From Streptomyces roseochromogenus subsp. oscitans DS 12.976 (GTDB lineage: Bacteria > Actinomycetota > Actinomycetes > Streptomycetales > Streptomycetaceae): DNA of 55,330 nt. Position 1 is the stretch's first letter, and each line of letters opens with the position of its first letter. This document shows, piece by piece, positions 25,284 through 35,020 of the stretch. The notes beneath the pieces are model-generated. The model was not told the DNA's origin. It was given only the letters and a program-made list of their open reading frames with translations, and did no database searches. The position numbers and the translations under genes were made by a program. The DNA lies in the NCBI RefSeq assembly GCF_000497445.1, contig NZ_CM002285.1, forward strand, positions 7,994,891 through 8,050,220, read 5' to 3'.

Positions 25284-26240
25284 ATGGCCGCGGAGTTATT
25301 CGAAGGGCACTATGTGTGGCATCCGGCGGCCGACGACCGTGTCCTGGCGAGCGTATGCGTCGATGTGCGCGCCGGACGTTATCGATACGCGCACGAGGCG
25401 CTCGCCGAGACGCGTTCCGACTTCGCCCTGCGCGCGCATCGCTCGCTGGTCCTCGCCTCCGAGGCGGCCGGCACCGATCTCGTCGAGCGCTGGCTCACCG
25501 AGGAGCCGACGCCCGAGGCGGCGCTGATGTGGGCCCGGGTCGCGGTGCAGCGCGCGCTGCGGGCCGCCGACGCGCGCGACGAGCGCGCCGAGGCGCTGGA
25601 GCGGATCGCGCTGACCGCCTGCGACCGGGCCGCCGCCATGGCTCCCGAGGACCCCACGCCCTGGGTCGCCAAGCTCGCCATGGCCCGGCTGCACCGGCTG
25701 CGCGACCCGGCCCCGCACGGCCTGCTCACCGCTCCGCCCGGCCCCTGGCGGCTGTTCTCGCACATCCTGTCGCTGGACCCGTGGCACCGCGAGGGCCACC
25801 ACCGCTTCCTGACGTGCTTCTTCACGCGGTACGGCGGCTCCGTCAACGCGGCCTGGGACGTGGCCGCCTTCCTCAGCCAGCGGGCGCCCGCCGACTCCGC
25901 CCTCCGGCTGCTGCCCCTGGTGGCCCTGGTGGAGAGCTACAACCCCACCCAGCTGCTCGCCGACCGCATCTGGGAACAGCCGCAGTGGCGCTCCACCGCG
26001 CTGGCGATCTACCAGAACTGGCTGCCCGCGGTGGCCGATTATCGCTTCACTCCGGTGCTCGACCTGGCCTACCTGGCGCATGCGCTGGTCATGGGCCAGC
26101 GCGAGTTCGAGGCCCGGGCGGTGTTCATGGCGATGGGCCCGTACGCCTCGCGCATGCCCTGGAGCGCCTTCGGTGACCCGGCCGAGCAGCTCTCCCGGGC
26201 CCGGCGTGCCTGCGGCCTGCCCGTCCCGCGCCCTGACTGA
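25284..26240 (+). CDS. helical-repeat protein of unknown function
   Basis: 318-aa cytosolic protein, almost entirely alpha-helical with TPR-like pairs (RAGRYRYAHEALAETRSDFALRA, ALERIALTACDRAAAMAPEDPTPW, FEARAVFMAMGPYASRMPW) and many tryptophans and prolines at helix ends. No enzymatic motif. Homologues that I recall in Streptomyces are listed as hypothetical. RBS GTAGGGGG 3 nt before ATG 25284. It is 46 nt upstream of an amino acid permease; a shared transcript is possible. Confidence 0.72.
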   Translation: MAAELFEGHYVWHPAADDRVLASVCVDVRAGRYRYAHEALAETRSDFALRAHRSLVLASEAAGTDLVERWLTEEPTPEAALMWARVAVQRALRAADARDERAEALERIALTACDRAAAMAPEDPTPWVAKLAMARLHRLRDPAPHGLLTAPPGPWRLFSHILSLDPWHREGHHRFLTCFFTRYGGSVNAAWDVAAFLSQRAPADSALRLLPLVALVESYNPTQLLADRIWEQPQWRSTALAIYQNWLPAVADYRFTPVLDLAYLAHALVMGQREFEARAVFMAMGPYASRMPWSAFGDPAEQLSRARRACGLPVPRPD

Positions 26241-26286
26241 ACCCTGTTCGTCCCTTTTTCCACCCCCTCGAGAGAAAGGCCGATCT

Positions 26287-27828
26287 GTGTCGGAACGGAT
26301 GTCGACCCCACGGGCGAAGGCCCGCGCGGGAGAAGGCGCGGTCGTGCTCGACGACGACGCGACCCTGCATGCGATGGGCTATCCGCGAAAACTCACCCGG
26401 CGCTTCCAGGCGTTCGACAATTTCGCGATCTCCTTCACCATCATCAATATCCTCTCGGGCATTTTCTCGTCCTTCGGATTCGGTATGAACGCGGGCGGCC
26501 CCCGCATTCTCGTATTCGGCTGGATCGGTGTCTGTGTCATGGTGCTGCTCATCGGTGCGGCCATGGCGGAAGTCGCCTCGGCCTTTCCGACGAGCGGCGC
26601 CCTGTATTTCTCCGCCGGTAAACTTGCAAAGCGGCACAAGGGTGCCTGGTCCTGGTTCACGGGCTGGCTGAACTTCGTCGGCCAGATCGGCGGCACCGCC
26701 GCCACCGGGTATGCGGCCGCCACCTTCATCCAGGCCTTCATCCATCTGCAGTGGCCCTCCTACCAGCCGACCGCGCACCAGACGGTGCTGATCACGGCCC
26801 TGGTCATCGTCGTGCAGGGCCTCGCCAACACCTACACCGTCCAGCTCGTCGCCATACTGAACCGCATTTCCGTGTGGTGGTTGCTGATCGGACTCGTCGT
26901 GATCGTGGGCACACTCATAGTGATGCCCGAGCACCATCAGCCGGCGTCGTTCGTGACCCATTTCGAGAACAACACCGGCTTCACGAGCGGACTTTACGGC
27001 GGCATGCTCGGCCTGCTGGTCACGAGCTGGACGTTCACCGGGTTCGACGGCAGCTTCCACATGTCCGAGGAAACGGTTCACGCGACGATCAACGCGCCCA
27101 AGGGGATCACGCGGGCCATCGGCTATTCGGCGATCACCGGCCTGATCCTGATGCTGGCATTGGTCTACAGCATTGGCGACTACGCCAAGGTGGCCGGTTC
27201 GGACGCCCCGCCGGTCCAGATTCTCATCGACGGCCTCGGACTCGGCACGGCCAAGGCCATGCTGCTCATCGTGATCGGCGCGATGCTCTTCTGCGGTCTC
27301 GCCAACCTCACCAGCAACACCCGGCAGATCTTCGCGTTCTCCCGCGACGGCGCCATGCCTGGCTCCCGCTGGTGGCACTCGGTCTCGCCGCGCACCCGCA
27401 CGCCCGTGAAGGCGGTGTGGCTCGCCGTGGCCTGCTCGCTGGCCCTGGTCGTGCCGGGCTGGTGGTCCCACACCGCCTTCACCGCCATCGTCAGCGTCAA
27501 CGTGGTCGGGCTCTTCCTCGCCTACGCCGTGCCGATCTTCCTGCGGCTGCGGCTCGGTGACGAGTTCCAGCCCGGGCCATGGCATCTGGGCCGCTGGGGC
27601 CGGCCGGTCGGCTGGCTCGCGGTGATCTGGATCGTGCTCAGCAGCGTCCTGTTCATGCTGCCGCAGGCGTCGCCGATCACCGTCGACTCCTTCAACTACG
27701 CGCCGATCGCACTGGCCGCGGTCCTGGTCGTGGCGACGGTGTGGTGGTTCGCCACGGCCCGCCGTCGCTTCCAGGGGCCGATCAGCTATGGCCGCCCCGA
27801 CGAGGTCGCGGCGATGGATCTCATCTGA
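26287..27828 (+). CDS. APC-family amino acid permease
   Basis: 513-aa permease with 12 predicted helices and an N-terminal cytosolic tail. Family signatures: RRFQAFDNFAISFTIINILSGIFSSFG in helix 1 (the G-rich unwound segment of APC transporters), NFVGQIGGTAATGYAA, and SWTFTGFDGSFHMSEETVHATINAPKGI. It resembles the GABA/choline/amino-acid permease branch. GTG 26287 is chosen from the AGAAAGG RBS. Codons in the first ~120 residues end in A/T far more often (about 20%) than in neighbouring genes, which may indicate later acquisition. Substrate unknown. Confidence 0.85.
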   Translation: MSERMSTPRAKARAGEGAVVLDDDATLHAMGYPRKLTRRFQAFDNFAISFTIINILSGIFSSFGFGMNAGGPRILVFGWIGVCVMVLLIGAAMAEVASAFPTSGALYFSAGKLAKRHKGAWSWFTGWLNFVGQIGGTAATGYAAATFIQAFIHLQWPSYQPTAHQTVLITALVIVVQGLANTYTVQLVAILNRISVWWLLIGLVVIVGTLIVMPEHHQPASFVTHFENNTGFTSGLYGGMLGLLVTSWTFTGFDGSFHMSEETVHATINAPKGITRAIGYSAITGLILMLALVYSIGDYAKVAGSDAPPVQILIDGLGLGTAKAMLLIVIGAMLFCGLANLTSNTRQIFAFSRDGAMPGSRWWHSVSPRTRTPVKAVWLAVACSLALVVPGWWSHTAFTAIVSVNVVGLFLAYAVPIFLRLRLGDEFQPGPWHLGRWGRPVGWLAVIWIVLSSVLFMLPQASPITVDSFNYAPIALAAVLVVATVWWFATARRRFQGPISYGRPDEVAAMDLI

Positions 27829-27858
27829 CGGGGTGATTGCTCGCCGTGCCCGGCCCGG

Positions 27859-27964
27859 GTGCGGGTGCGTGGAGGCTGGTCGCTCTCCCAAGTTCTCGGC
27901 TTCGCTAGAACCCGGGGGACCCCCATCGCGGCGGAGCCGCTCAGCGATACAGCCCCGCGCCCCT
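27859..27964 (+). repeat. family A dispersed repeat, intergenic copy
   Basis: GTGCGGGTGCGTGG, GGCTGGTCGCTC, TTCTCGGCTTCGCT, GCGGCGGAGCCGC and ACAGCCCCGCGCCCCT follow in order, matching the copy at 46335-46450 almost base for base. It fills most of the 320-bp gap between the permease and the C39-like peptidase gene; the rest (27965-28148) holds the peptidase promoter region and nothing else I recognise. Confidence 0.8.
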
Positions 27965-28148
27965 GCGGCACTCCGCCCGGCGCGGACGAGCGCAACCCGC
28001 CGTCAGTCGCACTTACAGTGGCTCAGACCAATATTCATCGCGCCGCATGCGCCGAAGTGCTGGCAGGGCCATGCCGCCTGCTCCATAGTTGGCGCGGAAC
28101 CGTGCAGCAGCCCAGCCCCGACCCGGACACCTGGGGGTATTCGCGCCC

Positions 28149-29519
28149 ATGAGCAGAGCCCAGCAGCCGTCCCGCAGAACCGTCCTCGCCGTCGCCGTCG
28201 CCGCGGCGGTGGCTGGCGGAACGGCCCCCGCTGCCGCCACCGCGCAGCGCCCTGCCACCGACGCCGACGACCCCGCCACGGCGCAGGCCCGCCCGATCGA
28301 CTACCACGCCTGGACCACGTACCGCGAGTGGCGCCTCGGCACTGCCCAGGGCACCCGCGCCGCCTCCGGCGCCCGCCCCGGCGTGGTCATCGGCGCCCCC
28401 GTCGGCCGCAGCGACTACACCGACCCGCACACCGGCACCACCGCCACCTGGGAGTACGCCGTCTGGACCTCCCCGGTGCACCGCCTCGCCGTCCCCGCCA
28501 CCGAGGTCGTCGCCTCCTGGAACGCGCGCACCCCCGACGGCACCTGGCTCCAGGTCGAGCTGCGGGGCACGTACTCCGACGGCACCGAGACCCCCTGGTA
28601 CGTGATGGGCCGCTGGGCGGCCGGTGACCAGGACATCAAGCGGACCTCGGTGGACGGCCAGGCTGACGGCAAGAGCGCCATCTCGACCGACACCTTCGCC
28701 ATCGACGACGCGAGCACCGGCCTGCGCCTGACGTCGTACCGGCTGCGCCTCACCCTCTACCGCAAACCCGGCACCCGTCTGACCCCCACCGTGTGGCGGC
28801 TCGGCGCGATGGGCTCCGACGTCCCCGACCGCTTCACCGTGCCCGCCTCCATCCCCGGCCTCGCCCAGGAACTGTCCGTCCCGCGCTACTCGCAGGAGAT
28901 CCACAAGGGTCAGTACCCGCAGTACGACAACGGCGGCGAGGCCTGGTGCAGCCCCACCTCCTCGCAGATGATCGTCGAGTACTGGGGCGGCCGGCTCACC
29001 CCCGAGCAACTCGCCTGGGTGGACCCCTCCTACGCCGACCCGCAGGTCGACAACGCGGCTCGCTTCACCTACGACTACCAGTACGAGGGCTGCGGCAACT
29101 GGCCCTTCAACGCGGCCTACGCGGCCACGTTCCAGGGTCTCCAGGGTGTGGTCACCCGGCTCGCCTCGCTCACCGACCTGGAGACGCTCGTCGCTGCGGG
29201 CATCCCCGCCATAACGTCCCAGTCGTTCCTGAAGACCGAGCTGACCGGCGCCGGCTACGGCACCGCCGGCCATCTGATGACCGTGATCGGCTTCACGGCG
29301 GACGGCGATGTGATCGCCAACGACCCGGCCTCGCCGAACGACGACGCGGTACGGCGGGTCTATCTGCGGCGGGAGTTCGAGAACATCTGGCTGCGCACCA
29401 AGCGGTACAACGCCTCCGGCAAGGTCGTCTCCGGCACCGGGGGAGTCTGCTACCTCTACTTCCCGGCCCACCCGAGCCCGCGCCAGCGCAAGGCGCTCGC
29501 GGCGGTGGGTGTGCGCTGA
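28149..29519 (+). CDS. Tat-exported C39-like peptidase
   Basis: 456 aa. ATG 28149 is chosen because a twin-arginine signal peptide starts there (PSRRTVLAVAVAAAVAGG, cleavage near ATA-QRP). A beta-rich domain follows (WTSPVHRLAVPATEVVASWNARTPDG), then a C-terminal papain-like C39_2 domain: catalytic Cys267 in GEAWCSPTSSQM, His375 in AGHLMTVIGF and the acidic residue in GDVIANDPAS. Such proteins are secreted cysteine peptidases with unknown targets; unlike bacteriocin C39 domains it has no ABC transporter partner. Tat export implies folding before secretion. Confidence 0.88.
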   Translation: MSRAQQPSRRTVLAVAVAAAVAGGTAPAAATAQRPATDADDPATAQARPIDYHAWTTYREWRLGTAQGTRAASGARPGVVIGAPVGRSDYTDPHTGTTATWEYAVWTSPVHRLAVPATEVVASWNARTPDGTWLQVELRGTYSDGTETPWYVMGRWAAGDQDIKRTSVDGQADGKSAISTDTFAIDDASTGLRLTSYRLRLTLYRKPGTRLTPTVWRLGAMGSDVPDRFTVPASIPGLAQELSVPRYSQEIHKGQYPQYDNGGEAWCSPTSSQMIVEYWGGRLTPEQLAWVDPSYADPQVDNAARFTYDYQYEGCGNWPFNAAYAATFQGLQGVVTRLASLTDLETLVAAGIPAITSQSFLKTELTGAGYGTAGHLMTVIGFTADGDVIANDPASPNDDAVRRVYLRREFENIWLRTKRYNASGKVVSGTGGVCYLYFPAHPSPRQRKALAAVGVR

Positions 29520-29684
29520 CCGTGTGAGCAAGCTCATCACCGTAAAAGGTGCTGAGGGTGGCAAGGTGGACAAACGGGTGGGGCCCACTCCGTACAACGT
29601 CGGATGCGGGTCAGCTCCGTACTTCCGATCCGTGCATGCGTTCCGCCCATGCGTTCCGTACGTCCGACCTCTGCGAGTAACACC

Positions 29685-29825
29685 ATGACCGCACATCCGG
29701 CCACCGCCACCCGCGCCCGCACCGGCGGCCCTCAGGAAGACGGCCCGAAGATCCTTGAGCACGTCATGGGCTGGGTCCTCGTGGCGGTCTTCGCGATGCT
29801 CGTGACCCAGCTCGGCCTGCTCTGA
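29685..29825 (+). CDS. SCO1431-family small membrane protein
   Basis: 46-aa protein starting at ATG 29685 (MTAHPATATRARTGGPQEDG) with one C-terminal membrane helix (ILEHVMGWVLVAVFAMLVTQLGLL). Its size, N-terminal Ala/Thr/Arg-rich part and position before a TetR gene and chitinase match the short SCO1431-type proteins conserved in Streptomyces. Function unknown. In-frame starts upstream (29604) would only add a Ser/Arg-rich stretch with poor coding bias. Confidence 0.75.
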   Translation: MTAHPATATRARTGGPQEDGPKILEHVMGWVLVAVFAMLVTQLGLL

Positions 29826-29878
29826 CTCCACTGCTCGCGCGACCGCTCGCGTGTGCGGCATGTTCTGACATACTGCGG

Positions 29879-30571
29879 ATGTCCCGCCGACCGCCTGGAA
29901 CAGGGTCGAAATTGAATATGCCGCATCAGCGTGCCGCCGTCCGTCCCAGGATGCGCGGTACCGAGCGCTCGATGGCACGTCGCGCCGAACTCATCGCCAT
30001 CGGGCGGAAGTTGTTCGCCGACACGTCCTACGACGCGCTGTCCATGGACGACATCGCCCGCCAGGCGCATGTCGCCAAGGGGCTGATCTACTACTACTTC
30101 CAGTCCAAGCGCGGCTATTACCTGGCGATCGTCCAGGACTCCGTCGCCGATCTGGTCACCTCCGCCGCGAGCGGACTGGAGCTGCCCGCCGTGGACCGCG
30201 TCCACCGCACCATCGACGGCTATCTGCGCTACGCCGAGCACCACCAGGCCGCCTACCGCACCATCGTCAGCGGTGGTGTCGGCTTCGACGCCGAGGTGCA
30301 CTCCATCCGGGACGGCGTGCGCGAGGCGATCATCGCCACGATCGCCGAAGGTGCCTACGGCCGCAGCGACATCGCTCCGCTGCCCCGGATGGGCCTGCTC
30401 TCCTGGTTGTGCAGCGTCGAGGGCGCGACCCTGGACTGGATCGACCACCCCGAGCTGTCCCGCGACACCATGCGCGACCTGCTGGTGAAGACACTCGGCG
30501 GAGCCCTGCGCGCCGTCGAGGAACTGGACCCGGCCTACCCGGCGCCGCAGCCGGCTCGCCGGGACGCCTGA
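29879..30571 (+). CDS. TetR-family transcriptional regulator
   Basis: N-terminal HTH typical of TetR: RRAELIAIGRKLFADTSYDALSMDDIARQAHVAKGLIYYYFQSKRGYYLAIV, followed by a helical ligand-binding domain with no obvious effector signature. ATG 29879 gives 230 aa; ATG 29918 (MPHQRAAVRPRM) gives 217 aa and is possible, since a -10-like CATACT lies just before 29879. It faces the chitinase gene tail-to-tail. Target genes are not evident; the SCO1431-type gene just upstream on the same strand may share its transcript. Confidence 0.85.
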   Translation: MSRRPPGTGSKLNMPHQRAAVRPRMRGTERSMARRAELIAIGRKLFADTSYDALSMDDIARQAHVAKGLIYYYFQSKRGYYLAIVQDSVADLVTSAASGLELPAVDRVHRTIDGYLRYAEHHQAAYRTIVSGGVGFDAEVHSIRDGVREAIIATIAEGAYGRSDIAPLPRMGLLSWLCSVEGATLDWIDHPELSRDTMRDLLVKTLGGALRAVEELDPAYPAPQPARRDA

Positions 30572-30577
30572 CACAGC

Positions 30578-30609
30578 TGGGAGCGGGGGCTCGTGGTCCC
30601 CCGCTCCCA
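30578..30609. terminator. 12-bp terminator hairpin after the TetR gene
   Basis: TGGGAGCGGGGG (30578-30589) pairs perfectly with CCCCCGCTCCCA (30598-30609), 8-nt loop, 6 nt after the TetR stop. Confidence 0.8.
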
Positions 30610-30630
30610 AGTCCCCCGTCCAGGGGGCTG

Positions 30631-30757
30631 GGGCCCGTCCGGCGGATCCTGTCGCAGACGCGGGGCAGGCACGCCCTCCCTCGCTGCCCCAAGGGCGCGG
30701 CGTTGTCGTCGGTTGCCGACGCTCCCGCTCGCCGCCCTCCTCCGCGCCGGACAGGCC

Positions 30758-30758
<1 letters not shown>
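30631..30758. repeat. family B dispersed repeat with terminal inverted repeats, copy 1
   Basis: Begins GGGCCCGTCCGGCG (30631) and ends CGCCGGACAGGCCC (30745-30758): a 14-bp terminal inverted repeat with one mismatch. Inside, CGGCGGATCCTGTCGCAGACGCGGGG and GTTGTCGTCGG are shared with the copy at 40341. Non-coding; it runs right up to the chitinase stop codon. Confidence 0.75.
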
Positions 30759-31990
<1,232 letters not shown>

Positions 31991-32060
31991 CGGGTGTCTC
32001 CTCGTGGGGGGAGGGGAACGCGCGCCGATTGGCATGAACGCGGTAAAGCGTTGGTCATGC

Positions 32061-32101
32061 ACAGTAGGAGGACTAGACCACTCCGTCAATGGTTCGGACC
32101 A
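32061..32101 (-). promoter_or_regulatory. chitinase promoter with direct repeats
   Basis: Minus strand: -35 TTGACG (32084-32089), 17-nt spacer, -10 TACTGT (32061-32066). Repeats GGACTAGACCA (32070-32080) and GGTTCGGACCA (32091-32101) flank the -35. This is the known Streptomyces chitinase promoter design; the CTAGACCACT half also fits a DasR-site half. The rest of 31991-32371 has no gene. Confidence 0.8.
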
Positions 32102-32371
32102 ATTTTGGCGGCTGCTTCGGGGGTGGGTCCGGTGACGATTCCGGCGGCGATTCCGATGGCTCGGAAGGTTCCGGCTGGATTCTTGAAGTAAGCGGTCGTT
32201 AACTGGTGACGGGAGGTCGCTGATCGGGCATACTCACAGCGCACAGCCGCTGGTCAGCTGCCTCCGAGACCCGGGAGCGGGCGCCTTCGGCCAACCGGAA
32301 AGACCAGGCGGAGCCGCCCCCACCCGACGGGCCAGACCGCCGGTGCCCGACCAGGGAGGAGACCCGACGCC

Positions 32372-33544
32372 ATGTCCGACCGCGACCCGCAGCCGGTGGA
32401 GCGTCAGCTGCCGACGGAGGAGGCGCGGGATCTGCTCGCCCTCGTCCGGGACATCGCGCAGCGCGAGATAGCGCCGAAGACCGCCGAGGAGGAGGACGCG
32501 GGCCGCTTCCCGCGCGAGGTCTTCACCCTGCTCTCCGAGTCCGGCCTGCTCGGCCTGCCGTACGACTCCGAGTACGGCGGCGGCGACCAGCCCTACGAGG
32601 TCTACCTCCAGGTCCTGGAGGAGCTGGCCGCGGCGCGGCTCACCGTGGGCCTCGGCGTCAGCGTGCACACGCTCGCCTCCTACGCCCTCGCCACCTACGG
32701 CACCAAACAGCAGCAGGTCGAGCATCTGCCCGCCATGCTCGGCGGCGGCCTCCTCGGCGCGTACTGCCTCTCCGAGCCGTCCTCCGGCTCCGACGCGGCC
32801 TCCCTGCGGACGAAGGCCGTGCGCGACGGCGACGACTGGGTGATCAACGGCACCAAGGCCTGGATCACGCACGGCGGCATCGCCGACTTCTACACCGTCA
32901 TGGCCCGCACCGGCGAGGACGGCCCGCGCGGGATCACCGCCTTCCTGGTCCCCGGTGACGCGCCGGGTCTGAGCGGGGCGGCGCCCGAGAAGAAGATGGG
33001 CATGAAGGGCTCACCCACCGCCCAGGTCCACTTCGACGGCGTCCGCGTCGGCGACGACCGGCGGATCGGCGAGGAGGGCCAGGGCTTCTTCATCGCCCTG
33101 TCCGCCCTCGACTCCGGGCGGCTCGGCATCGCCGCCTGCGCGATCGGCCTCGCCCAGGCCGCGCTGGACGAGGCGGTCGGCTACGCCACCCAGCGCCGGC
33201 AGTTCGGCCACCCCGTCGCCGACTTCCAGGGGCTGCGCTTCATGATCGCCGACATGGCCACCCAGATCGAGGCCGGCCGGGCCCTCTACCTCGCCGCGGC
33301 CCGGCTGCGCGACGCCGGCAAGCCCTTCGCCAAGCAAGCCGCCATGGCCAAGCTGCACTGCACCGACGCGGCCATGAAGGTCACGACGGACGCCGTGCAG
33401 ATACTCGGCGGATACGGGTACACCGCCGACTTCCCAGCCGAGCGCTATATGCGCGAGGCCAAGGTCCTGCAGATCGTCGAGGGCACCAACCAGATCCAGC
33501 GGATGGTCATCGCCCGTCACGTGGCGGGACCCGAAGCTCGCTGA
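32372..33544 (+). CDS. acyl-CoA dehydrogenase
   Basis: 390-aa FAD-dependent acyl-CoA dehydrogenase, introducing an alpha-beta double bond. N-terminal helical domain, then YCLSEPSSGSDAASLRT (flavin contact), WITHGGIADFYTVMART, and the C-terminal helical domain with RRQFGHPVADFQGLRFMIADM. The catalytic base is the Glu in VEGTNQIQRM, as in short/medium-chain enzymes. RBS GGGAGGAG before ATG 32372. Downstream on the same strand lie a DUF7064/7065-like gene and an APH-type kinase, possibly acting on one lipid substrate. Confidence 0.92.
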   Translation: MSDRDPQPVERQLPTEEARDLLALVRDIAQREIAPKTAEEEDAGRFPREVFTLLSESGLLGLPYDSEYGGGDQPYEVYLQVLEELAAARLTVGLGVSVHTLASYALATYGTKQQQVEHLPAMLGGGLLGAYCLSEPSSGSDAASLRTKAVRDGDDWVINGTKAWITHGGIADFYTVMARTGEDGPRGITAFLVPGDAPGLSGAAPEKKMGMKGSPTAQVHFDGVRVGDDRRIGEEGQGFFIALSALDSGRLGIAACAIGLAQAALDEAVGYATQRRQFGHPVADFQGLRFMIADMATQIEAGRALYLAAARLRDAGKPFAKQAAMAKLHCTDAAMKVTTDAVQILGGYGYTADFPAERYMREAKVLQIVEGTNQIQRMVIARHVAGPEAR

Positions 33545-33749
33545 ACTGCCCCGTGCGGACCGTCGGGGCCGCCAGCCTGATCCACTCCGGGTCGTGGCGG
33601 CCCGGCAGGGTCCGGCCCCGGTCGGCCCAGGTCCGCATGAGATCGAGGTAGATGGGCGGGTCCTGCGGCACGGGCGGCGGAAGCGATTCTGCGGGGCGGG
33701 GGACGAAGACGCGGCTCTGACGCCCGGTGGCCCAGTACGTGGGGGTCAT
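33507..33749 (-). CDS. small hypothetical protein
   Basis: 80-aa ORF on the minus strand with strongly GC-biased third positions, so it is probably a gene although the RBS is weak. Proline-rich N-terminus (FVPRPAESLPPPVPQDPP), then a compact segment YLDLMRTWADRGRTLPGRHDPEWIRLA. No family recognised. Its 3' end overlaps the acyl-CoA dehydrogenase end by 38 nt (convergent). Confidence 0.55.
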   Translation of the reverse strand: MTPTYWATGRQSRVFVPRPAESLPPPVPQDPPIYLDLMRTWADRGRTLPGRHDPEWIRLAAPTVRTGQFSELRVPPRDGR

Positions 33750-33886
33750 ACCTGGGCAACGCAGAACGGGTCGGACAGGTCACCGCCTGCCGGAATCGGG
33801 CGTCAGTTCAGGCGCGTCCCAACCGTGCTCTGGCCTCCTGAAGTCATCTGACGTACCGTCAGCCGACCATCGCTCAGGGGGTGCCT

Positions 33887-34987
33887 GTGGCCGACGACCG
33901 TCCCGTACCGCTCGACGAGTACCCGGTGCACCAGGTACCGCTGTCCATGAAGCACGTGGCGACCGGTGACCGCAACGCCTACGACCGCTGCATCTTCCAC
34001 GTCTTCGACCACGCCGGCCGCGCCCTGCTCATCCTCGGCCTCGGCGTCTACCCCAACCTGGGCGTGATCGACGCCTACGCCACCCTGCGCACCGGGGACA
34101 CCCTGCACGCAGTCCGCGCCTCGGACGCCCTGGGCGAGGACCGGATGCGGCTCGCCGTCGGCCCGCTGCGCATCGAGGTCCCGCGGCCGCTCCACGAACT
34201 GCGCCTGATCTGCGAGGACGAGCAGCTGTCGTACGACCTCACCTGGACGGCCGCCTTCCCGGCCCTCTGGGAGCCGCACCATCTGCAGCGCCGGGGCGAC
34301 CGGCTCACCCTGGAGGGCCGCCGCTTCGTCCAGGCCGGCACCGCCGAGGGCGTGATCCGGGCCGCGGGAGCGGAGTTCCGGGTCACCGCGGACGACTGGA
34401 CCGGCACCCGGGACCGCAGCTGGGGTGTGCGGCCGGTGCCGGGCGAGGACGGCGGGCGGCTCGCCGCCGACCATCCCACCGAGGGCTTCCACTGGATCTG
34501 GTGCCCGGTCCGCTTCGCGGACCGCTTCCTGATGGTCATCGCCCAGGAGGACGCCGACGGCTACCGCTCCCTGAACGACGCCACCTTGGTCCGCCCCGGC
34601 CGCCCCGACCGCCAACTGGGCTGGCCCCAGGCCGAGATCGACTACCGCTCCGGCACCCGCCACCCGGAACGGGCGGTCATCCATCTGGGGGACGCCCGGG
34701 GCCCGCAGAAACTGGACGTCGAGATCCTGGCCTCCTCGCCGCTCGCGCTCGGCGCGGGCTATCCGCCGGCGGACGACTGGCAGCACGGCATGTGGCGGGG
34801 GCCCGGCTGGACCGACCGCCGTACCTACGACATGACCCTGCCCCACCTGCTGGCCGGTTACGGCGTCACCGACCACTCCGCCCGCTTCCGGCTCGACGGG
34901 CAGACCGGTCACGGCATCTTCGAACACGGCTCGTTCGGCCGGCACGACCCGAGCGGCTTCACCGGCTTCGACTCGGTCGCGTCCTGA
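33887..34987 (+). CDS. DUF7064/DUF7065-like protein
   Basis: 366 aa, rich in beta strands and tryptophan: WTGTRDRSWGVRPVPGEDGG, EGFHWIWCPVRFADRFLMVI and GYRSLNDATLVRP. The D-x-S-W-G motif and all-beta, lipocalin-like layout resemble the AttH / hydroxysteroid-associated proteins now split into DUF7064 and DUF7065; I give this from memory and it needs checking. GTG 33887 is preferred over GTG 33881 because AGGGG then sits 6 nt upstream. It lies just before an APH-type kinase and after an acyl-CoA dehydrogenase, a combination seen in actinobacterial lipid and sterol catabolism. Confidence 0.65.
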   Translation: MADDRPVPLDEYPVHQVPLSMKHVATGDRNAYDRCIFHVFDHAGRALLILGLGVYPNLGVIDAYATLRTGDTLHAVRASDALGEDRMRLAVGPLRIEVPRPLHELRLICEDEQLSYDLTWTAAFPALWEPHHLQRRGDRLTLEGRRFVQAGTAEGVIRAAGAEFRVTADDWTGTRDRSWGVRPVPGEDGGRLAADHPTEGFHWIWCPVRFADRFLMVIAQEDADGYRSLNDATLVRPGRPDRQLGWPQAEIDYRSGTRHPERAVIHLGDARGPQKLDVEILASSPLALGAGYPPADDWQHGMWRGPGWTDRRTYDMTLPHLLAGYGVTDHSARFRLDGQTGHGIFEHGSFGRHDPSGFTGFDSVAS

Positions 34988-35020
34988 GACTTCGGTCGTA
35001 CCCCGAGGGAGGAGCCCCGC

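Noticed and set aside
32250..32330. G/C-rich paired segment (CTGGTC...GACCAG) before the acyl-CoA dehydrogenase, considered as a riboswitch
   Set aside because: Did not match SAM, cobalamin, glycine, TPP or SAH consensus as I know them; simple chance pairing is possible in this GC content.
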